A stretch of DNA of 64,000 nt from Sanghuangporus weigelae (GCA_033182465.1 CP137320.1:1488001-1552000), one strand, 5' to 3'; shown: positions 32,928 to 47,247, counted from the stretch's first letter. Notes: generated from the letters alone by a model not told the origin. Translations and numbers: made by a program.

Positions 32928-34837
32928 ATGTCTGTGCCAACAAGAGAGCAATTCGATATCTACATCGCATCTGTTGAAGAGCTTATCGTCTCATCATATG
33001 ATTTCGTCACAGACTTGGATGCTATCAACGACTCAGTCCAGCGTCTCTGGATGCATGTCTCCCGCTTCGGCCCTCCAGAGATGCCAGACATTCGTCTGCC
33101 GAGTCTTGGTCGCTTCGAAGTGCCAGCTCCTCCACCGCCTCCGCCGCCCCCGCCTCCTACTTCAGCCTGGTATGAAGACCTGACCGACTGGGCGAGTAGG
33201 AACAAGAGACTCATTGGTGCAATGTGCGTTGGTGCAGTCGGTGCGGGCCTTCTGGCAGGCTACAGTGCTTCGACTTATGCCAGAGCACGTGCGAGGCTTC
33301 GCCGCACTGAAAAGACCATCGGGTCAAGTCCTGCGACCAGTCGACTAGTTGTCGGTGCGTTTGCCTTTCTCACGAGTAATTATATGCTATTGCAAGTTGT
33401 TCTGATCCATCTACTTTGTATCTAGTTGTCCTCGGAGGAGACCTACCTCTTGGCCTACCACTGATCTCCGGCCTTGTAAAAGAAGGATACATCGTTATTA
33501 CAAGCGTTTCCAACCCAGATACCGTAGCAGAAGTCGAGGCACCTGGAAATGGATACGTTAGGGCGCTCGTGTTCGATCCCTCAGAGGTGAGCTTCAAATC
33601 TTTATCCAGTCTGGACACAATGTTTGACTCTGGAACTGCACTTCTAGCCTGCTACCCTTCAGCCATTCCTTAAATCTCTCAAAGCTACGTTGAGCCTGCG
33701 TTTCCCTCTTAATTCTGCAGGCGATCCGTATCAGCATTCGCCAACATCATTCCCGATCATCTTTTCCATCGTTTCTCTGTTGACTCTTCCTCCTGCAAGC
33801 GCTTGTCCGACACCGGCTCCCTTTGAGCACCTTGACTTCGGTTCAACCTATGAAACACATCTTTTGCGTACCCACATCATGCCTTTGCAAGTTATCCAGG
33901 CGCTTATGCCGTTGTTCCGAGTGGACTCTGTTCGTGCCCAAGACTCTATGTATGCCTTCGGAGGCCGTAGAAGCATTGTCTTCTGTGTACCGGCTGCAGA
34001 CGCCCGTGTCGGAGTACCGTATGCGTCCGCGCAGGCCATGAGTGCAGCAGCAACCGTACGTGGCGCTGAGGTTCTTCGGCGAGAACTCAAGCAGGTTTCG
34101 GATCCTCAAATGCGGGATGTGCGCGTCGTCGTTGCTGACATAGGAGTGATTGGGAAGTCCGATTCGCTCGGATTGGCCGCTTTATCTCTCGATGATGAGG
34201 CTCTCGCACGGTCCATCTCTTCTTGGACACCAGGAGAGCAGAGAGTTTACACCGCGCCGTATACGGCATTCGTAAATGCGATCACGCAGAGGCGCGGGAG
34301 GAAGCCTACAGGTGTCGACAGATTTGTAAAGACGCTCGTAGGAACTGTCGGATGGAGTGCCGTCAAGCACGAGAGGCGATCAGTATTCTCCGTCGGGCTT
34401 AGACTCTGGGCATATAGCTTCTACCGAATAATTAAGGGCGATAGGCTCGCAGTTGGTGCTGGAGGTAATTCATATGCATTCTTCATTCGTTGTTCTAAAA
34501 GCATGCTCATTTGTTATGTACAGCTCGCGCGTATACTGTCGCATCTTATTTGCCTTCGTTCTTGTTGGACGCTCTCCTGAATTTACCAGCCACGCTGATG
34601 TCAGTGCGAAACAAATACTTGCCTGTTGCGCCCCGCATTCCACCGAACCTGCACGCGGTTGCACCGGAACCCGTTACCGCAGAGGAATCATCATCAGTCG
34701 CAGAACAAGAGATGTCTGCAAACGACCCGCCTGCAACGCCGTTGGCAGCATCCGAGTCGCACCACACATCAGATGCGAGAAGCTCGGTTTTGGAAGGTTC
34801 GGCAGTTGATCACAGTTGGATCAGTGTCCAAGATTAG
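32928..34837 (+). CDS. DUF1776-like fungal protein with SDR-like domain and membrane segment
   Basis: Function unknown. Start MSVPTREQFDIYIASVEELI, chosen over an upstream in-frame ATG at 32784 because homologue-like sequence begins here. A polyproline run (about 33130-33160) precedes WYEDLTDWASRNKRLIGAMC and a probable membrane segment (GAMCVGAVGAGLLAGYSAST). Next is a Rossmann-like beginning VVLGGDLPLGLPLISGLVKE with GYIVITSVSNPDTV, then an extended SDR-like region (ETHLLRTHIMPLQVIQALMP, ADARVGVPYASAQAMSAAA). The C-tail is Ser/Thr/Ala-rich and ends VDHSWISVQD. Introns lie near 33355-33424, 33588-33645 and 34463-34524. The classic SDR YxxxK is not obvious, so catalysis is uncertain. The DUF1776 assignment is from memory of the family pattern. 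Confidence 0.7.
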
Positions 34838-35272
34838 TGTGCCAAAGTGTTCACAAGAATCTTTGTACGATTGATGGATTCTTCTTCGTCCCCTAAGAAT
34901 TGTTGTATAACTAGTTTTGTCTATTTTAATTGATGAGCTCAACTCCCCTCTCTCTTGTCGTTATTCCCCGTTAGCTCTTTATTAACACAATCAATCATCC
35001 ACATTTAGTATATCTAAATAATATCTAAAGTAACGCAGTGATTGGTATCTAGCCCATATAACCGAAACAGCTGTCTTTGTATTTCGACTTCGCCCGGAAC
35101 AGACGCGCCTTTGACGGTGGCTGTGCCTTGACCTTATTTGCTTTCAAACGGTTTGGGAATCCCGGTCCCTTTCGCTTTTGTTCTGACCAGCTTTATAGCC
35201 CAGCAAGCTTCATAATGCGGCTCCTGTGCGCTTTATTCTCTTTCTTTTACATCTCTCGTTTCGCTCAACGAA
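34838..35272. other. Intergenic region between two plus-strand genes
   Basis: About 435 bp, AT-rich after 34900, then CT-rich toward 35270. No feature recognised. Confidence 0.4.
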
Positions 35273-36908
35273 ATGACAATCTCCGTGGACGTAGATGTTC
35301 ATCCTTCCTCAAGTACACTATGTATGATCAATGATCCAGACACTTCGTAAGTCCAGTAAACTCGGAAATAAATGACATTTTCTGATTTTCGTCGTCTAGA
35401 ACCGCCTACTCTTTGTCTGGGCATGTATCTATTTCCTTATCCCCAGATCCTTCTTCTTCGGATAGACCTCTCGTCGAGAAAGTGCTACTACGATCTCTAA
35501 CCCTCACATTCGAAGGACAAGCAGAACTCATCACGCAGGAGACTGGCTACTCTGCTGTTCGTCTGTGCAGACTGAAGCGTGATCTTGCACCGGCTCATGC
35601 CCTGCTACTTACCAACGATGGGCACGAGGACAGCGATACGCCCAGTGTCTGGAATTTCGTATTCGACTTGCCGATTCCTGGGTGGCTTCCTTCGTCGAGT
35701 GTCTATGGCAATGCTATGGGCGGTATGACTGGCACGAGCTACGCACTATATGCAGAGGCTCGATTCACGCCACTGGAAGATGGTCAACACAGTCGTTCAT
35801 GGTCACTCTCAAGCCTTTGTGCTCCCTTCATACCGAGAGTAAGGAGCATAAGCGCACCAAGAAGAGAAATTGAAATACTTCGGTATACGATGCCCGCCAT
35901 TACCGATGATGCCCATCCATCCCCCTCTCCTACCTTCAGAAATTTGCAATACGGGATAAAAGCGCGAAGTGACTTGAGCCAAGGCCAGCCGGATAGACCT
36001 CGCATCCCCACAAACGTGTTTGAAAGGATCGAGGTTCGCGCGTTGATTCCTGAGTATGTCGATATGGAGACTGGAAATTTCACGCTGGCTCTCCGATTGC
36101 GCAGCAAGGGCCTTTCGGCGGGGCAGAGACAGCGATTGCGACTATCGCAGTTCCGGTTATCGCTAGAACAGCATGAGACTTACAGGTATGAGACTGCGAA
36201 ATTGTAGCCCTTGCATGCATTTGCTGATATGGATGTTGCAGCCGAAGAGTATTCGGGTCTTATGTTTCTGCATATCCTCTCCCGTCTCCTCAACCAGACG
36301 AGGAACCTCTATTGAATCCACACACCCTCAAAGGTCTATTCGACATGAGCCTCGTGTCCTACAACTTCCTCGATGGAGTGCACTCCCGGATTCGTTCGTC
36401 CTTCTCGCTTCTCAACGAGAAACAGCTCGCTCGACATGAACTGCCGTGCGACGGAGTTTCCTTGCAACAAGATCCCGAAATTACACATGAGCAAATCTGG
36501 ACGAGAGTGGATGTACGCGTGCCTTTTGAGCGTGTTCAACCCGGGCAGGACGAAGAGTGGGAGTATCAGAACGGACGTTTGAAAGCGCTCCGACCGGATG
36601 GAGATAGTCCGTTCTTGCGAGTATACCACGATCTGGAAGTCGAACTCACGTTCACGTACGACGGGGAAAGTCCTGAAGACGGCAGCAAGCCCTCCGTCGA
36701 ACGCATGTGCTTCTGCTTGCCTGTCAAATTTACCCGTGTTCCACCTGTGGTGAAGGCGCAGAACGCTGCCGAGCTAGACTTGCCTGCGTATTCGCAACTG
36801 TTCCACTCGAATGGAGAACGAAGAATTGATAATATGGCACCTTTGCCTGCGTACAGTCCTCCGGAGAGTTTGGAAAGGACCGACTGTAACCGGTCAGAAA
36901 CTAAATAG
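35273..36908 (+). CDS. Arrestin-like protein (ART/alpha-arrestin type)
   Basis: Possible adaptor that brings a HECT ubiquitin ligase to membrane cargo. The first exon gives MTISVDVDVHPSSSTLCMIN, joined by an intron to TAYSLSGHVSISLSPD. Arrestin-like beta-strand segments follow: LLRSLTLTFEGQAELITQET, WNFVFDLPIPGWLPSSSVYG, YALYAEARFTPL. The C-domain has FERIEVRALIPEYVDMETGN, FTLALRLRSKGLSAGQRQRL and YHDLEVELTFTYDGESP. The C-terminus carries LPAYSQLF and PLPAYSPP, close to the L/PPxY motifs read by Rsp5-type WW domains. Arrestin identity rests on strand pattern and PY-like motifs, not on a search. Confidence 0.68.
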
Positions 36909-37340
36909 TAATAGAGCCATTCCTCACTACCGACCGCACTTTCGCCTTATTACTGTTACTGCCTGACAATCGTATATATATGTGATGGATCCATAAAAGG
37001 CAAGCTTAGTGATGTTGGACCGGCGCTGACCAAAGTTGGTAATACGACGCTCTTCAAGTCCTCCCACGTCAGTCGTCCGTCCTCATCCCACCGGTCCTGG
37101 TCTGTCTGTCTGCTGAGCAGCATTGAGCGGTATGTACACATCCAACATCACATTTCACCATACAATCCGGGCCTCCTTACACCCTCCCCCTCGTTCCAAT
37201 TCAGACAACACATCACTACCCCCCGTTCCCAAGCTCATTTCGACGCGAAAAAATAATAATAAAAATAATAAAAAATAGACCACTCACATAACACCCATCG
37301 TTTTCCGTTATTTCTCTATTGAAATATTTGATATTTGCAC
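36909..37340. other. Intergenic region upstream of the KH-domain gene
   Basis: About 430 bp, with CCCTCCCCCTCGTTCC near 37185 and an A/T tract of AATAAT units at 37245-37275. Likely promoter and leader of the KH gene. No gene seen. Confidence 0.4.
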
Positions 37341-38939
37341 ATGGCAGAGGATTCAGTCGTTGCGGTTGCATCTGCGCCGTCAGACGGTAATCGCAAGCGC
37401 TCGAGGTCGCCGTCGGACTTGGACCAGCCCAAACTGAAGCGCGCGAACACAGGCTTGGCGAACAATACTACGACGAGTGCTGGTAGTAACGGTGCCAGTG
37501 CCAGTGCCAGTGCAGCATCACGCTCACAATCTGCGCATGACTCATCTCGACTCGATGACTCCTCCGCACATTCCGCTCCCACCGCGGCAACAGCCTCGAT
37601 AAATGACCGCGACGTGCACATGAGGGACTTCAGCTCTGACGCCGACGCTCCTTCTAACGACACTGCCGCATCTACCCCGACCACCGCCGAGGCAGCCAAG
37701 GCGGACACTTCAAGCTCAACCGCTGATACCCAGGTCAACTCGTCCAATATGTCGGGCACCACGGCTGCTGCGGCTGCCGTGTTGTCTAGCAACGGCCCGC
37801 CTCCGCCCCCAACCCCGACTTCCGCGACCATACACATGCGTTGCCTCATCGTCACTCAGGACGCGTCAATCATCATCGGTCGTGGTGGGAAGCACGTCAA
37901 CGAGATTCGTGAGAAGAGCGGTGCCCGTGTCATGGTCTCCGAGAGCATTCCAGGCAACCCGGAGCGCATCCTGAACGTCAGCGGACCACTAGATGCAGTG
38001 TCAAAGGTACGGTCTTTCTCTTGTTCATGTCCTCGAAAGGGATGCTTATAGCGACGATCAGGCGTTTGGTCTCATTGTCCGAAGGATAAACGACGAGCCC
38101 TTCGACGTTCCTTCTGTTCCTGGAAGTCGGGCGGTTACCATTAAATTCATGATTCCTAATTCGCGCATGGGCTCTATTATTGGCAAGCAAGGCTCAAAAA
38201 TTAAGGAAATTCAGGATGCCAGCGGCGCGAGACTCAATGCGAGTGAGGGCATGCTGCCTGGCTCGACAGAGGTTCGTACAGTTGGTTCACACTTGCTAGT
38301 TATTTCATACTAACGGCCTCTGTAGCGGGTGCTCAGCGTTGCAGGCGTTGCTGACGCGATCCACATTGCAACATACTATGTTGGGAACATTCTCATCGAG
38401 GCACAGGAGCGTAACCCATCCTCGAACAATTCGTCATATCGACCATCGTCTAATCGTGCCCCGCGTCCGCCAATGAGCGCTGGCTCTCAGTCATACGTTC
38501 CTCCGTATGCTTCGACTCCTTATGTCCCCATGCCGCCTCACTCCCAGATGCCTCCGCATATGATGGCCAACCCGGCGCAGCAGCTGCAGACCCAGCAGAT
38601 TTACATACCGAACGATCTGGTCGGTTGCATCATCGGGAAGGGCGGAAGCAAAATCAATGAGATAAGGCATATGAGTGCTAGTCAAATTAAGATCATGGAA
38701 CCTGGAGCGACTCCTCCTGGAATGAACGGACCTGTTGGGTCTGAGAACGAGAGACTGGTCATCATTACTGGACAAGCTCATAACGTTCAGATGGCAGTCC
38801 AGCTATTGTACCATGTACGTTGCTCTTGACTTCTTTTTCTTTTTCTTTCAGTATGATATACATACTTACTCGCATGGTTTTCTAGCGTCTTGAGCAGGAG
38901 AAACAGAAGCAACAACAACTCCAGACCCAGCGATTGTAA
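37341..38939 (+). CDS. Triple KH-domain RNA-binding protein (PCBP/Rnc1/Hek2-like)
   Basis: Likely poly(C)-type mRNA-binding protein. Start MAEDSVVAVASAPSDGNRKR, then a Ser/Ala/Thr-rich disordered stretch of about 150 residues. KH1: HMRCLIVTQDASIIIGRGGK with GRGG loop. KH2: KFMIPNSRMGSIIGKQGSKI with GKQG. A Pro/Gln/Ser-rich linker follows, then KH3: QIYIPNDLVGCIIGKGGSKI with GKGG. It ends LEQEKQKQQQLQTQRL with the stop at 38937-38939. All three GxxG loops are intact. Three introns: about 38008-38061, 38271-38325 and 38815-38884. The order and spacing (two close KH domains, linker, one KH) is that of PCBP-type proteins. Confidence 0.92.
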
Positions 38940-39363
38940 CAGGCCACTCATGATATTTCTTGCGAGTCGAAGTGCGCTTTCAAATTCCTCTCTTTTTATT
39001 ACGTAGCCTTTTGTCAGTCATCTCGCTGTGATTTCTGCTGGTCTTTATCGATATCTCTTCCCGCCCCCATGCACCTCTCCTCCCTCGATTTGTCTGTCTA
39101 TCACATCTGACCGTCTGTCTGATCGTCTGGTTACTTATGGCTGTTCATCTTAGTATCTTCGCTGCTTTAAGCCCTCTCCTGCCGTCTATATTGTATAGTT
39201 AGTATATACATAGTCACCATCTGGCTGTGGTGCTTGTAAATAATTCCTGTCGGTCTTCAAGCTTGTGTATATCCGATGATTGGTCTTAAGTAACTCTTTC
39301 TTATCCTACGCAGTACTGACGGGTAACCGACCACTCCGTCTTGTCGCCTTGCATTTGTATCTT
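38940..39363. other. 3' region of the KH gene and upstream of the phosphodiesterase
   Basis: About 420 bp of T/C-rich sequence typical of a fungal 3'-UTR, with no gene seen. Confidence 0.4.
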
Positions 39364-40057
39364 ATGGGTAAGTCCGTATATGCATGCAAGGATGTACACT
39401 GCCAATGTTTGATGTTGGCATAAAGGGATCGCAGTGTGGCTAGTTCCGCCGCCAGCAGAGGTGGAGTTAATTAAGCGAAAGCTGATGCGCCTCCCGCCGT
39501 CTCTCGAACCCTTACCATATTTTTTACCAACACTCGAACCGCACATCACAATCGCGTCGTTCCCATCATCCATCCCCCTCGATACACTCCGTTCGTCAGT
39601 CGAGAATATTACTATTAATGGATATCATCAAGAAGGAGCAACAGCGCTAGAAGTAGCGTTTTCAGCTCTATCAGCCGGCGATGCGTATTTTCACTCGGTT
39701 TTGCTAGATATCGTTCCTACACCCGCCTTGCATTCGCTCCGCGAACAACTTCAGAAGAATGCACTTCCATATGAAGCGCGAAGTCCGGGATATCCGCATT
39801 TGTCTCTGTTTTATGTCCCTGATGAGTATGCGGAGGACCGGGAGAGGTTCCGGGAAGCTCTGTGGAGGGAGAACAAAGGCATGCATCTGGGCGATCGGAT
39901 TGCGTTCAATATTGGTCTGGCAAAAGAGGGAGGTGCAGGCGGAGACGAAGAGCACTTTGAAGGATTTCGTGCTTCTGAAATTTGGATCGTGCGCTGTGAG
40001 GGCGCTGTCGAGGAGTGGACCGTGCTTGACAAGACACATCTCTCGCCTCGGAAATGA
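39364..40057 (+). CDS. 2',3'-cyclic-nucleotide 3'-phosphodiesterase (Cpd1-type, 2H family)
   Basis: Opens cyclic phosphates such as ADP-ribose 1",2"-cyclic phosphate formed during tRNA splicing. The two HxT/S motifs of the 2H superfamily are EPHITIAS (about 39538) and YPHLSLFY (about 39792). The main exon starts at 39435 and has no ATG before the conserved N-terminal WLVPPPAEVELIKRKL. The best model puts ATG-G at 39364-39367, a GTAAGT donor, a 67-bp intron (39368-39434) and the acceptor GCAG, giving MVWLVPPP. The protein is 208 residues, normal for the family. The C-terminus, WTVLDKTHLSPRK, fits fungal members. Confidence 0.86.
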
Positions 40058-42270
40058 TGTTACAAAGTCGACGAATAAAATGACTGCTTCGTGAACTTCA
40101 CGCGCTGATGTCTTCAGGATCATCGCTTTGGTTTGTTCCTTTACTGACGAGCCCCTCTGGAAAATCGCAAAACTTGGGCATGGTCCGACCATCTACGGAA
40201 AATCCTTCAAATCACCAAGAACATCGAGCCTCGAGTCGTATCTGAAGCAGGTCTACGTTCTCAAAATAGAAGACAAAACTGATTTCGTTCGTCGTCTGCT
40301 TCACTTCTGCGGTCGTCAAGTTGCTACTCATCCAGGCTCTTAACCGGTATTATTGGCCTCAAAAACGGACTCTGACTAAATTGATTCTTGGACATTTCCG
40401 CAGTCCAAGCTTCTTGAAGTTTCTTACGGTATAACCCCAAGGCACCTTCTCAAACGGTTGCACTGTAGAATTTAATAATGAGTCGCAGTCAAGGTTTTAG
40501 ATACCATCGAGTATATCGACGACGTCGGGAAAACGAAAGTATACTGCCTAACGCTAATTCTTGCTCGCCGAGTCAGGCCCAATCTCTTGTCGGGACCACC
40601 TTACTCCGTCCTGGGTATACGTCCACATGCTAGGATGTTTCCCATTCTTATCGAAGGTTACGAGCTCAGCTCATCACCCAAGAATGGCCGCCGTATCCTG
40701 AACTGTACGGTTCAGTTCTCCCGCCAGTCTTCGCAAGGCACGAGTCCCGTTACTATTTCTTTTCCGAGTGCCTATCGAGTGCCTATCGGATACAGCATGC
40801 ACTGAATGGAATTATCTGTCTGCTAGCGGGTACCTGTCCAAAAGTTACCTTCCGCTTAGCGCTACCGAGGTGAGATAGTCTGGTGAGATTGACCCTTCCT
40901 ATCGATACTGTGCTTCGTAGTCTTAACTTGCTGCTTTTGCCGAGAAGCATCTTAACGATCGATAGCTACCAACATTACTGGTATTCGCCTAAAGTATCAG
41001 CCATCGTACAGTTGTCATCGTGTCCATTCTTGCCGGAACTCCAAAACCACATTTCGTCTCGGAGAATTGGCTGGCTTTACGGAAGCAGAGCTTCGCGATG
41101 ATGGCAGCAAGACACCATTGATTAGACCAACCTTCCATATGGCACACAGAGGATCAATCAGCCCGCGAGCTGAATAGGGGACAGACCTAGGTCGGTCTCA
41201 AGATATTTATCCTCAGTATTACATTGAGCACGCGCTCTCAGGCGCTCTCACGGTGTTCGGTTAAGTGCAAGGTCAATCCAAATCTATTCGAACGTGTCCA
41301 CGAGTGTAACAAGGAAGGGTTTACCCGATGACTATGAGCTGTTCAGGAGTGATCGGAACCAAATACCTGGTCAGTGTTTAAAGATTCAAACCTTTTTTTT
41401 GCCTGACCAACCCTTTCAGGTCATTTGTTGGATGCTAACTTACGTCCAGCAATTTTATTTCTCCACGCTTCCGTTACGGTTGCCTTTTGGGGTGGAGGAA
41501 AGGATGCGCTCTACGTGACTTTTACGAATCGGAGACGTGTCCCGGGAAGCGGTCGACAACGTAACACCATTCCAAACCCGGAAACTCAGGGGCTTTCCTG
41601 TTGTAGGGGAGCAACTGAACAAGTCAACAGTGTGCGTTGCTTCCTGAACTTAAGAACCAGCTGCGTGTACGTGTGGAAGGAAGCGTCGCGGTGTTTGAAC
41701 TCCGAGGAAGTGCGCCGGCATCAGTCTCGCAATGGTTAAGGAAATCACTATGTGAAAGACGGGATGCTGGGTACTTGACATCTCGTAAAAGCTTGCTACT
41801 GCATACATTCATTCATAGAGACGTACTGAAAGAGATATCTCGGACTTCAGAAGGGCTCACAGAACTGGTCTAGGCCTGAACTTCTTCACTACTTTCTCTT
41901 GCAGTAGCGCCCGGTTATGAAGAGCTGGCTTTCTCAATAGACACTTTGGTGCTTCGGACTCTCCTATGGCGTTTACCTTTGGGCCTGGTCTCCTGCCTTA
42001 GCCGGCTTGAGTACGTCTATGGATACGCTGGTCGACTTACCGGCTATCAGCCGCGTCGATCTAAAGTGTGAAAGGACCTCCAGGTTCTAGGCTCTCTGTG
42101 TCCTGAGTCCTGATGGTAAAATCCGAACAGCGCCGCTTCCCGCCGCTCATTTGCCTTGTGCTTCTATGCAACCTGAAGTGCACACACCCCTCTCTCGCTC
42201 GTCCCAGGCTTTCCCCTCCATTCAAAAGAGTGCCTTGGACAACCATTCTCTCTACCCCGCTACCCCTCAT
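40058..42270. other. Low-confidence region, possible F-box/LRR-type gene or its remains
   Basis: About 2.2 kb. Open stretches on the plus strand (for example LWKIAKLGHGPTIYGKSF at 40150, LLPELKNQLRVRVEG at 41638, SQWLRKSLCERRDAGYL at 41728) look coding in composition and resemble the C-terminal layout of basidiomycete F-box proteins. Stops separate them and not all splice joins can be made. No F-box motif was identified. It could be a fast-evolving multi-intron gene, a pseudogene or chance. Confidence 0.3.
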
Positions 42271-44948
42271 ATGTCGAGCTCAGAGTCGGGCAGCGAAAAT
42301 AGCGAGGTCCATTATCCCCCAGGCTCCTTCCACGATCGCTTCTCGTTCTCGTCCGAATCGCGTCCACCGACTCCCGTCAATGTGAATGCTCCTATAAATC
42401 CGGTTTTCGAACAAAGAACCCGGTGGGCAGCTATTCTCCCTGCGCAGTTTTCGTGTCGCCGTACTACTGATATCTGCTCACTCATTGCTACCAGACGGAA
42501 GGTGGACAGGCGCCTGATCCCAGTCCTTGGAGTTCTCTATGCCGTAGCTTTCATAGATGCAACGAATATATTCGTTGCGCGTCGCGAGGGTGCTGATAGG
42601 GATTTTGTACGTATTCCCATTAAATCTCTGATTGTTGCGGATGTGCGGGCTAAGTTTCCATAGAATTTGCTCATTGACCATCGTTCCTATCTCGTGTCTT
42701 TCGTCTTCTTCCTTCCTACAATCTTGTAAGACCCATCGCCTCCTTTCTGAGTCATAAAAACCTTATTTGGATCCAAAGTTTGCAGTTCCCATTAAATCTG
42801 GCCCTTAGGAGAGTAGGCACGGCGCTTTGGTTGGGCACGACGACGTTTCTTCTCGGAGCCTTGCAGATAGCTATAGGTTTCGTCAATGGTTGGGGTCAAT
42901 TTCTCGGTATACGCATAGTTTTGGGGATTTTGGAGGTCAGCATTTTCGATTTTACATCTCAGTTTGAGCAATCACTGACCTTCTATCCAGGCCAGCATTC
43001 TTCCAAGGCAAGAACCCTACTTTGCACGTGTGGAGCCAGTTTATCCAATTTAACAAACGGTATAGTTGCGTGTATCTCATCTCCTCCTGGTACAAACGAT
43101 CCGAAATACAACTCCGAATAACCCTATTTTACTCTGTGTAAGGCTTACGTCTTTCTAACGTCTATTAACGCGCTCATATGGATCAAAAGATCGGTGCTTG
43201 TTGGCTCGTTCGGTAACATCCTAGCATTAGGCCTGAGTAAGGTTCATACAAAAGGAGTTCATGGGTGGCGCTGGATCTTCGTGAGTGCCTATGTCGTAAT
43301 ACAGTCTTGCTTCATGGTTATCAGACTTGGATGACTTCATAGGCTTTAGAAGGACTGATAACTATTCTACTCTCTTTCTATGGATTTTCAGGTGAACGCG
43401 AATACTGCTTGACCTTTCAGACTCGCATCTAACATTCGCTGTCCTTCTGTTAGCCGTTCTCCCATTGTAAGCTCGTCAATGATTGCACCTGCTGAAGCTC
43501 ACTGTTTTGGGGAGCAGTCCCGACAGGAAACACAGTGCACATGGACCGTTTTTATCTCACGAGGAACTTCAACTCATGCGCCAGAGGATTGAATTGGACA
43601 GAAAGGATTACGTTCCCGATCATCTGGACAAAGCCAAATTCACCAGCTACCTTTCGGACGTAATTCTCTGGTTATACGCGCTATTGGCATTATGTGCGAA
43701 TATGTGCGTATCCCTTCTGATCATTCGCAAATCTTGATGATCTGAATTTTGTCTCTTCAGTGTTGTATATGTGCGTTCAGGAATCTTTGGATTTTCCAGC
43801 CGTTAATAATACACGCGCATTCTACTGTAGTCTTCCGTATGTCCCCCATTTCACGGCGGAGCTCGGATTAACTAATATCGGGTTTCCTTGCCTTCTTCTA
43901 GTCGCTTGTGAGTTTATTCTAAGTGGTACTATTTATAACCTTTCAGCTATTCATATCGATTTTCCAGCTGTTACAAGTGTCTCTTCCGTCAGTATACCTT
44001 ATTGTCTCCGTCGTACACACTATTGACTTAAATGAGCAGAAACGGCACATTTAGAGATGTAGACGTTCAGTTACTGGTGAGCCCTGGGCTGAACTTGAAG
44101 AAGCGCCAAATGTTGTTCCGAGTCCTCACGAAAGCATTTAGACTGATGTTCTGACTATCTACAGCCTGTTCCTATAGGGATAGCTGCAACAGCGATGACT
44201 CTTTTATCCGGCTTTGCTTCGAACCGAGCTGGGACTCTTTGCCCAGTCCTAATCTTCAATTTTCTTTTGAGTACTGCTGGAATCGGTATGATTGGATTCT
44301 CGGACCGTCGTTCGGTGCGCTTAGACCTTTGATTGTAGTATGTATGCAAGACTGACCTTTGATTCAGGTTAGATTTGCCGGAACCTTCCTTTCATACTCT
44401 GGAGCGCAGGGTTAGTTCTTCTTCCCTCATCGTAAAGTTTTCTAATCATGTGCACGATTCAGCCAACGTGCCAATTATTCTATCGCTCGTACAGTGTTTC
44501 TTTTGAGCTAGTCTGATATCAGTATCTCATTATGACAATTTGCATATCTTAGCAAGCGATTAACGTTCACCAGCATTCCCAACGTCTTTTCACGGTCTCG
44601 CTCGTCGCGTCATTCGGAGGCGTCGGCGCCATACTCTCCATGCTTGTCTTCCCTGACTCTGCAGCACCTAAGTACGCGACGGGTGTGCGAACTGTACTGG
44701 CTCTGCAAGTTGCGGGTGTAGTGTTCTCCGTGATTTTGATGGCATTACTTCGCCGCAAGAATAGGGGGATAGAAGCGATGAGGTCCGGTGTGGAATGCAT
44801 CCGTCAATCGAGCAGAAACATAAGGGATATACACAATGGCGATGATGAACAGACTCGATCAGGAACTCCGGGACCACCGCACAGATCAGATAGACAAAGA
44901 AGTCGGATGTGCGCAGAAAGGAATGATAGATTTCGGTACTTACAATGA
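42271..44948 (+). CDS. Dal5/allantoate permease-type MFS transporter (anion:cation symporter)
   Basis: Probable carboxylate or vitamin uptake permease of the fungal ACS family. Start MSSSESGSENSEVHYPPGSF, then RRKVDRRLIPVLGVLYAVAF IDATNIFVAR in helix 1. Later exons give RSYLVSFVFFLPTIL, LALRRVGTALWLGTTTFLLG, GIRIVLGILEA, CVYLISSWYKRSEIQLR and VLVGSFGNILALGL. The joins work only if 43008-43065 is a GC-AG intron (AG|GCAAGA). The second half (SHEELQLMRQRIELDRKDYV, SLPIGIAATAMTLLSGF, ASFGGVGAILSMLVFPDSA) is clear but I could not join every exon between 43390 and 44400, so 3' decay is possible. Stop at 44946-44948. A second ACS transporter lies at 53442-55984. Confidence 0.62.
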
Positions 44949-45074
44949 ATATTTTGGAACGATACCCCGTATATAATGCTAGAATCTCGATCGATAGCAC
45001 ATGGGTGAAAATGCAATATTTAAAAAGTGAAGAACGGAATAAAAATAAAAAAACAAATAAAACCATGTCGTGCA

Positions 45075-45156
45075 CGACGCCGGCAGGATTCGAACCTGCG
45101 CCCTCAAAGAGGAGCAGCTTTCTAAACTGCCGCAGTAACCACTTTGCTACAGCGCC
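45075..45156 (-). tRNA. tRNA-Ser (anticodon AGA)
   Basis: An 82-nt cloverleaf on the minus strand without an intron. The acceptor strands GGCGCTG and CGGCGTC pair with two G-U wobbles. The D-stem is GCA/TGC. The anticodon stem GCAGT/GCTGC holds the loop TTAGAAA (anticodon AGA, reading UCU). A long variable arm CCTC-TTT-GAGG marks a class II serine tRNA. The T-arm is GCAGG-TTCGAAT-CCTGC. Box A (TAGCAAAGTGG) and box B (GGTTCGAATCC) are intact. Downstream on the minus strand are several T runs (45040-45060), suitable for Pol III termination. Confidence 0.95.
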
Positions 45157-45451
45157 ATAAAGTTTTATTAGTGTCTAATTGTTACTGAGGAGATGCAAGG
45201 CATCATTTACAACGAAAGAAGGAGGAATACTTTGAGACAAGAAGGAAATCAGAGGGAAATAACTATAGACAAGACTTGTGGTAGTTGGGGTCGATTCTGT
45301 CTGTGATTGGTCGGCCAAAGTCGGAGGAGATGCGAGTTTGAACTCCGACTGGGATCTTCCGAGCGCGTGAGTATCGTTTTTTAGTTGGATTTGCTGGCTG
45401 TTTCCCTCATCCTTCTCCTCTTTGTCGCCGCAGTGCTCGACGACGTCGACA

Positions 45452-47247
<1,796 letters not shown>

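Noticed and set aside
37316-37855. 179-codon minus-strand open frame opposite the KH gene
   Set aside because: A shadow of the Ser/Ala-rich low-complexity N-terminus on the plus strand.
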